From Vibrio tapetis subsp. tapetis (GTDB lineage: Bacteria > Pseudomonadota > Gammaproteobacteria > Enterobacterales > Vibrionaceae): DNA of 64,000 nucleotides. Location of the stretch: contig NZ_LT960611.1 in the NCBI RefSeq assembly GCF_900233005.1, forward strand, positions 3,724,453 to 3,788,452, given 5' to 3'. The translations under genes and the position numbers were made by a program. This document shows, one piece after another, positions 24,129 to 32,398 of the stretch (position 1 is its first letter; the number at the start of each line of letters is the position of its first letter). Below the pieces are notes generated by a model. That model saw only the letters and a program-made list of their open reading frames with translations, searched no databases and was not told where the DNA came from.

Positions 24129-26894
24129 TTATACACCTAAATAATTTGTATATAGATACGCAAAGCCATAACGAGTTTTGTTACCTACCATATAAGTAGT
24201 AATAATTTTATTAGCTAAAAGAACTTGTTTACATTCTTCTACTGTAGAGTTTTTAATTACAGCTTCATCTTTATGATTAGATCTTATTTGTATAAGTAGG
24301 CTTTCAAATGTCTCTTCATATAGAGTATTTTTCTTATATTTAGAATCTATATTATTATTCTTTGAAAGGTCTTCGCAAAAGAACTTAACAAATTCGTTAC
24401 CTTTTTCATTCCATAGATCAGTTAAATAATTAATAACAGCGCTTTTTCGTGACTGATTACTTGTACAATAGATTAGGCTTAATATTGATTCCTTTCTAAA
24501 TTTTTTAATATGGTCTTGTTCTTTTTGTTCCTTTATTGCTGAAGAAATTAAGTCTATAAACGGACGCAAATTAACGGTTTTATCAGCACTTTGAATGTTT
24601 CTATATAGGTCTTCGTAAGCTAATCTAATTTTCCCGTTTTTTCTAGATTTTGGAGAACCAAAAAATAAATTTATAATTGGTTGAATTAAGTATGTATCTA
24701 ATGGTAATTGATTATGTTGATGATTTTTAGTTTTTAATTTTTTCTCAATTTGCTTAGTGTTAATTGCTGTCGTTGAAGAATATTTATTTAAGTATTCGAA
24801 GAAATCCTCCTTACAATACAAAAATATTAATTTCAAAAAGTATGAAAACATTTCATTTTGACTCCATTCCAAATCAATCACTCTAGCTGCAAATGAATGT
24901 TTATTTGTTAAATTACCAAGACGCTCATACAAATCTCGTCGTAGAAATAATTTTGGGAAAATCATATCCCATGGGCAATTAATACTAAGTTTAACTAGCG
25001 GAGAAACGATGTCGTTCCACAAATTAGGTTTTACAATATTATCTAAACGATCGAAAGTTAAGATTAATAAATGTTGAGATGAATTTAACTGTGCATTTAT
25101 ATCATACAACTCATCCTCTATTTTATCTAGTAAATCAGCATTGTTAATCAATTTTATTATTTTATTTTGAGCAGTAGTTCTAGATAAATCAATGACAGGA
25201 ATATCTATTTTACTTGAATAGTCACCGCGAGTACAAATAGCTTGCCAAATAAAGAATACCCAAAACCTTTTAACAAATAGCTCATCCTTTAAGTAATCAT
25301 CAAACTTCAAAACTTCAAAATTATCATTCTCATAATTTGTAACGTTTAATACTTTATATTTTAAATGCTGCTTCTGAGATTTGGTTATTAATCGATTGAA
25401 AAAATGTTCATTTTGCAATGCCTTATAAAAAGCTGTCTTACCTGTTCCTTTATCTCCAAGTAATATGCTTTTTTCCGGAATTAAAAAATCTTCCATACAA
25501 GGTCTAAAATAAAAAATATTATTTATATAATCAGCATTATACTCTGTCGTTTCGGCATATAAACTTGGCAGATGATCTGATAAGTTATCTAATATTCTAT
25601 CTTGCAAGCTTTTCCGTGGGGATACAGCTTCAACAACAGGTTCAGCTTCAACAACAGGTTCAGCTTCAACAACAGGTTCAGCTTCAACAACAGGTTCAGC
25701 TTCGACAGCAAGCTCTATTTCAGTTTTTTGATCTATAATGGACTCAATATATTGAAAAAATTTATGATATTGAATTGAACCGTTCTCACCACTGATAAAA
25801 TCATTTAAGTCATCTTCATCAGATAAAGATGTTCCTATATACTCTAATGTGTTTTGACGATCAAAATAGAACGTATCAGCATCAAAGTTATATACATTTT
25901 GTATGTATTGAACAAAGTTATTGAATATATTTCGGTAATTGCTACTTAAGATCGAAAGAACAAATGTTGCATTAATACACTTATCACCTAATAGATTAGA
26001 AACGTATTCAGTACCAGGCTGATTTTGAATATCATCACCCGCCAATATAATAACATGTTTAGATAATTTAGTTAATGTTCCAAAAAGATTATTAAAACCA
26101 GTTCTTGAATCAATTAATATAATATCTGGTTGATACTCAGACTGAATATCATTAATTAAATGATTCAGTACTCTAATCAAGCCTACGCCTTGAAGATCCA
26201 AGCGCGCCAAGCCTTCTAGGTAGCTATCAAGATCTCTGTTGTCACTTGACAATATATTTCCAGCAGGCATTAAATTAATAGTACCACTTCCTGAATAATC
26301 TTTTCCTATTTTGTAAATGTAATTATCTAGTTCAATCGATTCTATAAATAATTTATCATTTAAGTATTCAACTAAACCACTTTTTTGCTTTGAGGATTGT
26401 GCGCTATTGAAAAAATTAAGCAAACCTGGGGCTTCTAAATCACTATCTATAACGAATACATTTTTCCCTTTTCTAGATAAATATGTCGCAGTCAAAGCCA
26501 GGGAAGTCGTCCTACCAACACCACCTTTATAACTAAAGAAAGTCATCACATTTCTTTTTATATCTATGTTATCTTTTTTATGGTCAAGTAGTGTATTTAG
26601 AGATCTTCGCAAACCTAAAGAAACTTTACCATTTTCAAATAAATATTTATAATCATCATCTTCTGATTGTGCAATGGATAAAAAAACAAATAAAATATTT
26701 TTATTGTTTATCTCTGTTTGTGAAATTTCTTTAAAAGAAAGGCCATCAATTCCTTTTACAGTATCACTAACAATATACACATTAACTTTCTGATTTATTC
26801 TTAATTCAAGAAAAAAATTATTAACGGTATCCGATTCAATGTTCCCCATCAAATCAGCTTCTAATCTATTCATAAAATCTATTGATTTTAACAT
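24129..26894 (-). CDS. Double P-loop protein: KGGVGR-type ParA/MinD-like ATPase fused to a second AAA-like ATPase
   Basis: A 921-residue protein. After a ~110-residue N-terminal domain comes a deviant Walker A, FFSYKGGVGRTTS (residues 119-131), a KGGVGK variant with Arg in place of the usual Lys. Then come VFVIDSDLEAPGLLNFF, DIILIDSRTGFNN (Walker B-like) and VIILAGDD, as in MinD/ParA-fold ATPases. Four 6-residue repeats (VEAEPV units, about 399-422) form an acidic hinge. A second P-loop domain follows with Walker A ILLGDKGTGKTAFYKAL (about 478) and LLILTFDRLDNI as Walker B, then a long helical C-terminus. It is coupled to a HEPN-like gene 8 bp upstream. The strongly AT-rich composition differs from the plasmid backbone. 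This architecture is seen in putative defence modules; an NTP-driven sensor or regulator is inferred. No activity is proven by the sequence. Confidence 0.75.
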   Translation of the reverse strand: MLKSIDFMNRLEADLMGNIESDTVNNFFLELRINQKVNVYIVSDTVKGIDGLSFKEISQTEINNKNILFVFLSIAQSEDDDYKYLFENGKVSLGLRRSLNTLLDHKKDNIDIKRNVMTFFSYKGGVGRTTSLALTATYLSRKGKNVFVIDSDLEAPGLLNFFNSAQSSKQKSGLVEYLNDKLFIESIELDNYIYKIGKDYSGSGTINLMPAGNILSSDNRDLDSYLEGLARLDLQGVGLIRVLNHLINDIQSEYQPDIILIDSRTGFNNLFGTLTKLSKHVIILAGDDIQNQPGTEYVSNLLGDKCINATFVLSILSSNYRNIFNNFVQYIQNVYNFDADTFYFDRQNTLEYIGTSLSDEDDLNDFISGENGSIQYHKFFQYIESIIDQKTEIELAVEAEPVVEAEPVVEAEPVVEAEPVVEAVSPRKSLQDRILDNLSDHLPSLYAETTEYNADYINNIFYFRPCMEDFLIPEKSILLGDKGTGKTAFYKALQNEHFFNRLITKSQKQHLKYKVLNVTNYENDNFEVLKFDDYLKDELFVKRFWVFFIWQAICTRGDYSSKIDIPVIDLSRTTAQNKIIKLINNADLLDKIEDELYDINAQLNSSQHLLILTFDRLDNIVKPNLWNDIVSPLVKLSINCPWDMIFPKLFLRRDLYERLGNLTNKHSFAARVIDLEWSQNEMFSYFLKLIFLYCKEDFFEYLNKYSSTTAINTKQIEKKLKTKNHQHNQLPLDTYLIQPIINLFFGSPKSRKNGKIRLAYEDLYRNIQSADKTVNLRPFIDLISSAIKEQKEQDHIKKFRKESILSLIYCTSNQSRKSAVINYLTDLWNEKGNEFVKFFCEDLSKNNNIDSKYKKNTLYEETFESLLIQIRSNHKDEAVIKNSTVEECKQVLLANKIITTYMVGNKTRYGFAYLYTNYLGV
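25627..25698 (-). repeat. Four perfect 18-bp tandem repeats in the double P-loop gene
   Basis: The unit GCTTCAACAACAGGTTCA is repeated four times exactly, followed by a diverged GCTTCGACAGC unit. Each encodes six residues of the acidic Val-Glu-Ala-Glu-Pro hinge between the two ATPase domains. Copy number changes would keep the frame. Confidence 0.95.
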
Positions 26895-26902
26895 TTTTTC
26901 CC

Positions 26903-27367
26903 TTACATATTTCTTAAGAAACTTCTTGTATGAAGATAGAAATCTTTAACATCAGAATAAGGTAAATCTATATCTTTATACCTTATCGATGGATCCCAAT
27001 TAATCAATAACTGCTCTATTTGAGAATTATTACTTTCATATGTTAAGTCACTTATGAGTGAGCTTAATCGATTTTGTAAATCATCAAATTTATGTGTCGC
27101 AATCTCATTGTACTTTATGATGCCTGAACCATTACAGCCTGACTTATCTACATTTATGTTAATATCAAACCCGAGAAGATCCAATATTTTATATTTTAGT
27201 GAGCATTCAACGATGTATCCAGATAGATAATACAGACTAAGCACCAAATTTTGAAACTGTAAACTCTGTTCTTGATCAGCACTTAAGCAAGCCTCTATTC
27301 TTTCTTGTAAAACTTTACAAGTCTCACTGTGCCTTTTAGCTGCTAATAAATATTCGGGGTATTTCAA
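26903..27367 (-). CDS. HEPN-like small helical protein, partner of the double P-loop ATPase
   Basis: A 154-residue all-helical protein with a TTG start at 27367 preceded by AGGAGC at a good distance. It reads YLLAAKRHSETCKVLQERIE, then VLSLYYLSGYIVECSLKYKI, a pattern of HEPN-fold proteins (long antiparallel helices with a Gly-Tyr-x-x-Glu-Cys-x-x-Lys segment in helix 2). The RNase-type motif Rx4-6H is not present, so it may be a non-catalytic HEPN that binds or holds a partner. Its stop lies 8 bp before the ATPase start, so the two form an operon. AT-rich like its partner. A toxin, RNA-binding or adaptor role is inference. Confidence 0.55.
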   Translation of the reverse strand: MKYPEYLLAAKRHSETCKVLQERIEACLSADQEQSLQFQNLVLSLYYLSGYIVECSLKYKILDLLGFDININVDKSGCNGSGIIKYNEIATHKFDDLQNRLSSLISDLTYESNNSQIEQLLINWDPSIRYKDIDLPYSDVKDFYLHTRSFLRNM

Positions 27368-27963
27368 AATAGCTCCTGATTTAAATTGTCAACTAAGATC
27401 TAACAAAATCTTAAAATATGTAACCTTTTCAGTTTGTTAAGGTCAACAAAAGACACGATAGATACAAATTACTCAGCCCTTAGACTTGAGATTTACTTTT
27501 TATTTTACCACTAGTTAATACAAGAGAGATATGGGAGATTTATTTTTTCAGATATTAAAGGACGTGGCATACTATTGAACTTCAAGTAATTCGTTACTCA
27601 CTAAATGAGTAAAACTCTTCGCTAACACTTGTCCATAGGTATGTTACAACTCGAGGGCTTAAATTGTGATCACCAAGCAGCTCTGTCGTATCGTAACTAC
27701 CAAGCAACATTGACGTTATTAAAATATGGCTCTGGAAACAAACCATAGCTGTCAGCCTTTATAAATAAAGAGCTAGCGACTCACATTGGACTTTTCGCTG
27801 AAATGAGCGCAAACCTCATATAAAAAATCACTATTAGGGCCAATTTTCTCCAATATCATTGAAGAGTCATTTAACATTTAACGTAACGTCCCTTAATCCG
27901 CACCAAAGATCCATTTTTAGGGTAGATTGGGGGTTTTGAATAATCATCGAAAGGTTAAGTTTA
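27368..27963. other. 596-bp intergenic region, nothing recognised
   Basis: Stops occur frequently in all frames and no RNA gene is evident. It contains the promoter region of the minus-strand HEPN-like operon (to about 27480) and the plus-strand gene at 27964. A short AT-rich stretch precedes each. Confidence 0.4.
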
Positions 27964-28350
27964 ATGCCCATTGTTACTTTAGATGAATACAAACTAATTC
28001 TTCAGAACTTTGAAGAGTGTTTTCTTCCGCTCAAGACAGACCTTGAAACGTTTAATGACGAGTTCTTGGAGATGTTGCTGGCTAAGTACACTAAAAAAAC
28101 CGCTCATAAGCATACTTCAAATATAGAGCTATTCATTATATATCTTGAGAGCTCTGGGGATGTTCTGGGTCTAAACGATTTGAGTAAAGGTAAATTGAAT
28201 AGTCGGTTTAGAGCTTGGTGTCGAAGTAAGGCGTGGGGAGCTGACTCCGATCATGAAATCAAAACGTCCCTTAAAAAGTTTTTTAAGTTTGTCGCAAGTC
28301 TTAAAAATGAGCATGAGGTTGAAGCGAAAAGGATACTTCTTTTGCTGTAG
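27964..28350 (+). CDS. Stand-alone SAM-like core-binding domain protein
   Basis: A 128-residue protein. Residues about 38-115 (YTKKTAHKHTSNIELFIIYL, DLSKGKLNSRFRAWCRSKAW, IKTSLKKFFKFVASL) look like the N-terminal core-binding domain of tyrosine recombinases. There is no catalytic domain after it. An RBS-like AAAGG precedes the ATG. It might compete with or help an integrase, or bind DNA in maintenance. A truncated integrase is the alternative, but the frame ends cleanly and a terminator follows. Confidence 0.45.
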   Translation: MPIVTLDEYKLILQNFEECFLPLKTDLETFNDEFLEMLLAKYTKKTAHKHTSNIELFIIYLESSGDVLGLNDLSKGKLNSRFRAWCRSKAWGADSDHEIKTSLKKFFKFVASLKNEHEVEAKRILLLL

Positions 28351-28380
28351 TCCCTTAAAATACGTATCTAGCTTAGACAG

Positions 28381-28407
28381 AAGAACGGCTTCAAATTGGA
28401 AGCTGTT
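28381..28407 (+). terminator. Terminator hairpin after the core-binding protein gene
   Basis: AGAAC-g-GCTTC and GAAGC-t-GTTCT pair across a 6-nt loop; the tail CTTCGTT is weakly T-rich. Confidence 0.5.
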
Positions 28408-28451
28408 CTTCGTTACATGTAATCTAAGTAATCAGAACATATGGAGAAATA

Positions 28452-28628
28452 TTATAGTTCAGACTCCTCAAGGAAGTTTTTTATGGCTTGTCGTCCAATA
28501 AATGCGGCAATGACTTCTTGTTGGTTAGGACGGAAATAGTTCCGCACCATAAGGCTTGCTAACATCTCAAGCTCATCGTTGGTGGCGGTTTGGTTTAGGA
28601 TGTGGGTTATGCTACAGTTCAACTGCAT
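28452..28628 (-). CDS. Small hypothetical protein, 58 aa
   Basis: The start at 28628 (MQLNCSITHILNQTATNDEL) is set by AAAGGAG seven bases upstream; the longer frame to 28679 has none. The helical pattern (LEMLASLMVRNYFRPNQQEV, IAAFIGRQAIKNFLEESEL) suggests a small regulator or antitoxin-like protein. It lies downstream of parA and the small centromere-binding gene on the same strand, about 90 bp away. Function unknown. Confidence 0.55.
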   Translation of the reverse strand: MQLNCSITHILNQTATNDELEMLASLMVRNYFRPNQQEVIAAFIGRQAIKNFLEESEL

Positions 28629-28702
28629 CTTAATTCTCCTTTGAGTTGCGATGTGCGCCTCCTGATATTCGTCGACCAAACAATATCAGGAGGCACTTAA
28701 AT

Positions 28703-28723
28703 TGTAATACTTTTAGTATTACA
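28703..28723. repeat. parS-like palindrome 1
   Basis: TGTAATACT-ttt-AGTATTACA, a perfect 9-bp-arm dyad, overlapping the stop codon of the small partition gene. Confidence 0.85.
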
Positions 28724-29000
28724 TTGAGTCAATCATTTTAACTAATTCGTCTTGATCTATAATACCAGTATTGTTCAAACGTACTAAAGCACGAAGCAAC
28801 TTAGCTGGCGTCACCTTTGTAACGACATGAACCTTAACATTAGCAACAGCTAAAGCAATTTCAGCTTTATCATAATCATTGAACCTATAGCATGTAGGAG
28901 CACTTTGTTTTGCTTTTGCTTTACTAACATTAGTAATAGTTGTGATGGGTTCAGCAACTTTTTCACGGTCGCCTCTTTTCTTTCGCTTACTTAAATCCAT
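28719..29000 (-). CDS. Small centromere-binding partition protein (ParB/ParG-like)
   Basis: A 93-residue protein with a basic, flexible N-terminus (MDLSKRKKRGDREK) and a compact helical C-terminus (AKLLRALVRLNNTGIIDQDE). It is the second gene of a ParA operon, the layout of type Ib systems in which a short ParA is followed by a small site-specific DNA-binding protein, often ribbon-helix-helix, that also represses the operon. Five palindromes around it and parA are the likely binding sites. No sequence family is recognised beyond position and size. Confidence 0.6.
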   Translation of the reverse strand: MDLSKRKKRGDREKVAEPITTITNVSKAKAKQSAPTCYRFNDYDKAEIALAVANVKVHVVTKVTPAKLLRALVRLNNTGIIDQDELVKMIDSM

Positions 29001-29005
29001 ACATA

Positions 29006-29058
29006 TGTAATACTATTAGTATTACCCTCCTAAAAAATGTAATACTAATAGTATTACA
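29006..29058. repeat. parS-like palindromes 2 and 3
   Basis: TGTAATACT-att-AGTATTACC at 29006-29026 and TGTAATACT-aat-AGTATTACA at 29038-29058 lie between the two partition genes and overlap the parA stop codon. Confidence 0.85.
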
Positions 29059-29818
29059 TAACATTTAAAACTTCCTTAACTAAAGCTTTGTAATCATTGA
29101 TAGCAACAGAACCTTTCTTATATTTACTTAATGGAAGTGACATAAAGGAAGCTTGTCCGATTTCTTCACATCTTCGAACTGATGTATTAAGCACTCTATT
29201 GCTTGCTATATATGACAAATCTTCATCAATCGCGGCGTTTATTTTCTTGTTCGTTACGGCAACTTCATTTCGAAAAACATAATAGTTAAGCATCTCACCT
29301 TGACCCACTTCATTCAATGCATCTAAAAGGTCTTCAAGGCCATCCAACGCAAATACACCACTATTAACAGGCATCAAAAATAAATCAGCTGCAACTATCG
29401 CATTTGTTGTGGTTAATGATAAATTAGGCGGGCAATCTAGGATGATGAAATCATATTGTTCTTTGATTTTATCGAGATGCTTACTCAAGCGGTGTTCTCG
29501 AAAACTAAGAGTTAGGCCAGACTCTATAACTCGGCTTAGTCGTATATCGGTAGGGATATACGAAAAATTATGAGTATCTTTGGATATAGTAATTAGCTGA
29601 GAAATATCAACATTGTTATCCTTTAGGAAAAGTTGCATCACATTTTTTTGGAAACTAGCTTCCCCACCAGAGACCACTTTCGAAAAATTTCCCTGTGGAT
29701 CAAGATCTATACCCAGAACTTTAAAACCTTGATTTGCCAATGTATCGGATAAATTAATGGCTGTAGTTGTTTTTCCAACACCACCCTTCTGATTTAGCAA
29801 AGCTATGACTTTTGCCAT
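29054..29818 (-). CDS. parA: ParA-family partition ATPase
   Basis: A 254-residue Walker-type ParA without an N-terminal helix-turn-helix extension, as in type Ib systems. The deviant Walker A is LNQKGGVGKTTTAINLS at residues 8-24. FKVLGIDLDPQGN and YDFIILDCPPNLSLTTTNAI form the A' and B motifs. It moves plasmid copies apart using ATP and nucleoid DNA with the small adaptor encoded next. Palindromes just upstream (29829-29903) suggest that the adaptor both represses the operon and uses the same sites for segregation. Confidence 0.9.
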   Translation of the reverse strand: MAKVIALLNQKGGVGKTTTAINLSDTLANQGFKVLGIDLDPQGNFSKVVSGGEASFQKNVMQLFLKDNNVDISQLITISKDTHNFSYIPTDIRLSRVIESGLTLSFREHRLSKHLDKIKEQYDFIILDCPPNLSLTTTNAIVAADLFLMPVNSGVFALDGLEDLLDALNEVGQGEMLNYYVFRNEVAVTNKKINAAIDEDLSYIASNRVLNTSVRRCEEIGQASFMSLPLSKYKKGSVAINDYKALVKEVLNVM

Positions 29819-29828
29819 AAAAACCTCA

Positions 29829-29903
29829 TGTAATACTTTTAGTATTACATATCATGACACAAGAGCGACTCCAAAGCAACAATGTAATACTAAAAGTATT
29901 ACA
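29829..29903. repeat. parS-like palindromes 4 and 5
   Basis: TGTAATACT-ttt-AGTATTACA at 29829-29849 and TGTAATACT-aaa-AGTATTACA at 29883-29903, in the parA promoter region. With sites 1-3 they make five near-identical sites in 1.2 kb. Confidence 0.85.
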
Positions 29904-31127
29904 TTTTTCACGTCTAATAAATCTATCCAGTCCTGATATAGTCTAATCTGCAAATTGGCAGTCTCAATAAATGAGGATTTTTTGAGACTCAATCCTTCAT
30001 CGGGGGTTGAAGCCCAATGGAACGAAAACGTACGCTAACAAAAAACAAGCATGTCATTTAAGTCATGGCACAGCCAGTGGTGATATATAGGTTATTTTAT
30101 ATACTGATTTTGTTTTTTTACCAGTGATCATAAGGTTTACCTAAACGTCATGCAGCTCTAACTTATTAATTTAATGCTTAACATACAAAACCGTACCGTT
30201 GGGCTTCATAACCCTTAAATTATAAAATACAGAACCCTAACCCTCTTGACGTTGTTTTTTTGTTCCATTGGACTTCAAATCCCATCTAGCGATTAACACA
30301 TTACACTGTAACATTAAGAGTAATGTAGCATTCGGATAGAAAGCCTTTCTTTTGTTTAAGATCTGTACAGATCAAAATTGATCTTCTGCTCTGTCATTTT
30401 TTATTTCATGAGTCGCTGTACGACGAATACCAAAAAGCGCGAGCGAAGCGAGTAAGAGAGGTGATGAAGCGTCCGCCGTTTCTTTTTTATCGCATGATAC
30501 TGCCGGCCCCAAAAAAGACCTCGGCCCTGCTAAGCTTGATGAGCGGTTTAGGTTGACGGGAATAAGGAGGTTAAGGATTGGTTTCACAAGAGTGGGCGTA
30601 TGAGTGAGAAAGGTTCCTGTCGTATGACAAAAGAAAGATCCAGCGCAGCCAGCTAAGAAGAGTAGGGGGAATTTAATGATGTTTTGGTGCTGGCTGAGAC
30701 AATTTTGGAGCGAAGCGACGCTTTAGGATCGATCAAGTGAGTTATGGGGGATGAGACTGACGCGCTAACGCTTGTCGGGTTTGCACTGTCTCTACATGCA
30801 AGCATATAGCAGCCAGCACAAACCTTGAGTAGAGAAGTCGTATTAAATGAGATTACATTATGAGTATATACGTAGTGTAAGTACGGAGTACTCCTAACCG
30901 CAGCCCAATATACAGAGCCTTTTTAAGGGTAACGTCTACCCTCCATTTCTTGCACCCTCTTTGTAAAAACAGCTCGTGGTTACAAACGTTTGTCTACATA
31001 CAATTAAATAATTTCAATAAAACTAGGGAAATAACGCCGTAAAAGTCCTCGTCAAGGCGCTTTTTTACCCCGGATTAAACACCAGACGTGACCAACCCTC
31101 CGCCGTGAAGCGGATACAAGTTCTAAT
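29904..31127. other. 1.2-kb non-coding region, probable plasmid origin neighbourhood
   Basis: No credible gene. It contains three of the five GAAGCCCAATGGAAC-type elements (30001-30030, 30188-30214, 30252-30284), AT-rich stretches near 30060-30110 and 30990-31030, and GC-rich clusters with AGCGAAGCGA motifs (30430-30460, 30705-30720) like those of the 501-bp repeats. Lying between partition and replication genes, it is a plausible site for the replication origin, but no clear iteron array or DnaA box was seen. Confidence 0.35.
30001..30284. repeat. GAAGCCCAATGGAAC-type repeats, copies B, C and E
   Basis: B at 30001-30030 reads GGGGGTTGAAGCCCAATGGA, then ACG (plus). E at 30188-30214 reads GGGTTATGAAGCCCAACGGT (minus). 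C at 30252-30284 reads GGGATTTGAAGTCCAATGGA, then ACAAA (minus). Each is a ~25-30-nt element with a conserved core and differing flanks. Confidence 0.6.
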
Positions 31128-31955
31128 TTAATGCGGGGAAAGGTGAGCTTGGCTACGAGGAGAGGGTAAGAACCAGCCCGAGACTAAAGACGCGGTCTTA
31201 TTTAACTTGTCGGCATTAAAGATCTCTTGAACGCCTGCAGCGATGGTACGAAACGCAAGCCATTCAAACCTCAAGCCCTTCTTTTCCATCCGTTGCCGAC
31301 TGGCAATGATGAGATCAGAAATGTTGCGGTAACTGACGACTTTTAAATCTCTGAAAAACGTCGCGGTAAACTGCTTATACGCGGCCGCGCTGCGAACCGT
31401 GCCCTCATCACTGTCCACACACACATTAATGCGCTCAGAGGTGAGATAAGCCGCTCGTTGCAAGTATTTCACGACCTTAGCGAACGCCTTAGGAGAAATG
31501 AACTCTCCCCAACGCAACGCATAGTCTTCTTGCAATTGATCATAACTGATGGTTTTTAAGCCCGCTTCGGTCGGTAAACCGATGCGGCCACCAATCAAAT
31601 CCGTGTTTGGGATCATGCACGCCAACACTTTAGCAATCAAAGTACGGCACTGAATATTGTGAATGGCAGCGCCGCCCCACGCAAACAAACTGGCAAACCG
31701 TTGTGGGTTGCTAATGAAATCCTGGCACGACTTTAAGATCACCGCATACTCAGGCGGCAATTTGACAATCTCACCACTGCGCAGCAAACGATAACATCGA
31801 AATCCAATAGTAAAATCCGGATACTCTTCTTGCTTTTGTATCAACACGGAGTGGCACAGCGCAATCAGCTCATGCTTACGCGCTTTGCGTTTGGCGCGAT
31901 ACGCTTTGTCATATTCCGGTTTGGTGAGGTTTGAGGCGTTGTTATCGGCAAACAT
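31128..31955 (-). CDS. repA: Probable plasmid replication initiator RepA
   Basis: The frame runs to 32012, but the start is placed at 31955 (MFADNNASNLTKPEYDKAYR), where an upstream leader ORF overlaps; initiation at 31976 or 32012 cannot be excluded. The ~275-residue protein is basic with a winged-helix-like content (IALCHSVLIQKQEEYPDFTI, then GFRCYRLLRSGEIVKLPPEY and RFASLFAWGGAAI). It resembles replication proteins of large Vibrio plasmids and sits beside a partition system. It would bind the origin and start replication. Family assignment is by resemblance and context rather than by a sure motif. It ends at a non-coding stretch that may hold the origin. Confidence 0.55.
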   Translation of the reverse strand: MFADNNASNLTKPEYDKAYRAKRKARKHELIALCHSVLIQKQEEYPDFTIGFRCYRLLRSGEIVKLPPEYAVILKSCQDFISNPQRFASLFAWGGAAIHNIQCRTLIAKVLACMIPNTDLIGGRIGLPTEAGLKTISYDQLQEDYALRWGEFISPKAFAKVVKYLQRAAYLTSERINVCVDSDEGTVRSAAAYKQFTATFFRDLKVVSYRNISDLIIASRQRMEKKGLRFEWLAFRTIAAGVQEIFNADKLNKTASLVSGWFLPSPRSQAHLSPH

Positions 31956-32022
31956 GAGACTCGCCCTCAAGTTCATCACCGAAACGGGTATCACACGGAT
32001 AGCCATCATCATTATCGGTCAT
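31942..32022 (-). CDS. Possible repA leader peptide, 26 aa
   Basis: ATG at 32022 reads MTDNDDGYPCDTRFGDELEG, then ESHVCR, and stops at 31942, 11 bp inside the repA frame. This overlap of a leader stop with the repA start is the layout of translational coupling in IncFII-type plasmids, where leader translation opens the repA ribosome site. Alternatively it is the true RepA N-terminus, displaced by a frameshift. Confidence 0.35.
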   Translation of the reverse strand: MTDNDDGYPCDTRFGDELEGESHVCR

Positions 32023-32184
32023 TACTTGGGTGCTGAGCCTTTTTTGCCTTTGGCAAGAAAGTTCTATGGTATACATAGTATTGATTCCTGAACGATTTTT
32101 AGGGGAGTCTGGGTTACTAAGCCAAACAGTAGAGCACTAACTTACACAAGATCTATTGAAAGATCAAATTCTTAAAATTTATAA

Positions 32185-32219
32185 ACAAAAAAGCCGCCCA
32201 CGTTCAGGTAGGACGGCTA
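32185..32219 (-). terminator. Rho-independent terminator downstream of the S24 repressor gene
   Basis: On the minus strand AGCCG-t-CC and GG-g-CGGCT pair around an 11-nt loop (tacctgaacgt) and are followed by TTTTTTG. It ends the S24 repressor transcript or acts as an attenuator in the repA leader. Confidence 0.6.
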
Positions 32220-32398
32220 TTTGCGAATGCTGAATCGTTAGATTAGTGGTCTAACACATTCTAGATTACTGAAAAATACACTACATAAAAAACTATGTAG
32301 TAATGTGCTATGTAATGCACTTTTAACTTCAAAATCTAAACGTATTTTAGCCATATCTGTCAATAAATGCTAGCCTATGCACAAAAATATATAAAAGT

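Noticed and set aside
25627..25698. Possible CRISPR array
   Set aside because: The 18-bp units are directly adjacent without spacers and in frame in a protein. No array or cas gene was seen anywhere.
30372..30587. 71-codon minus-strand frame in the plasmid non-coding region
   Set aside because: No ribosome site, Ser/Leu-rich random composition, and it overlaps GCGAAGCGA repeat DNA.
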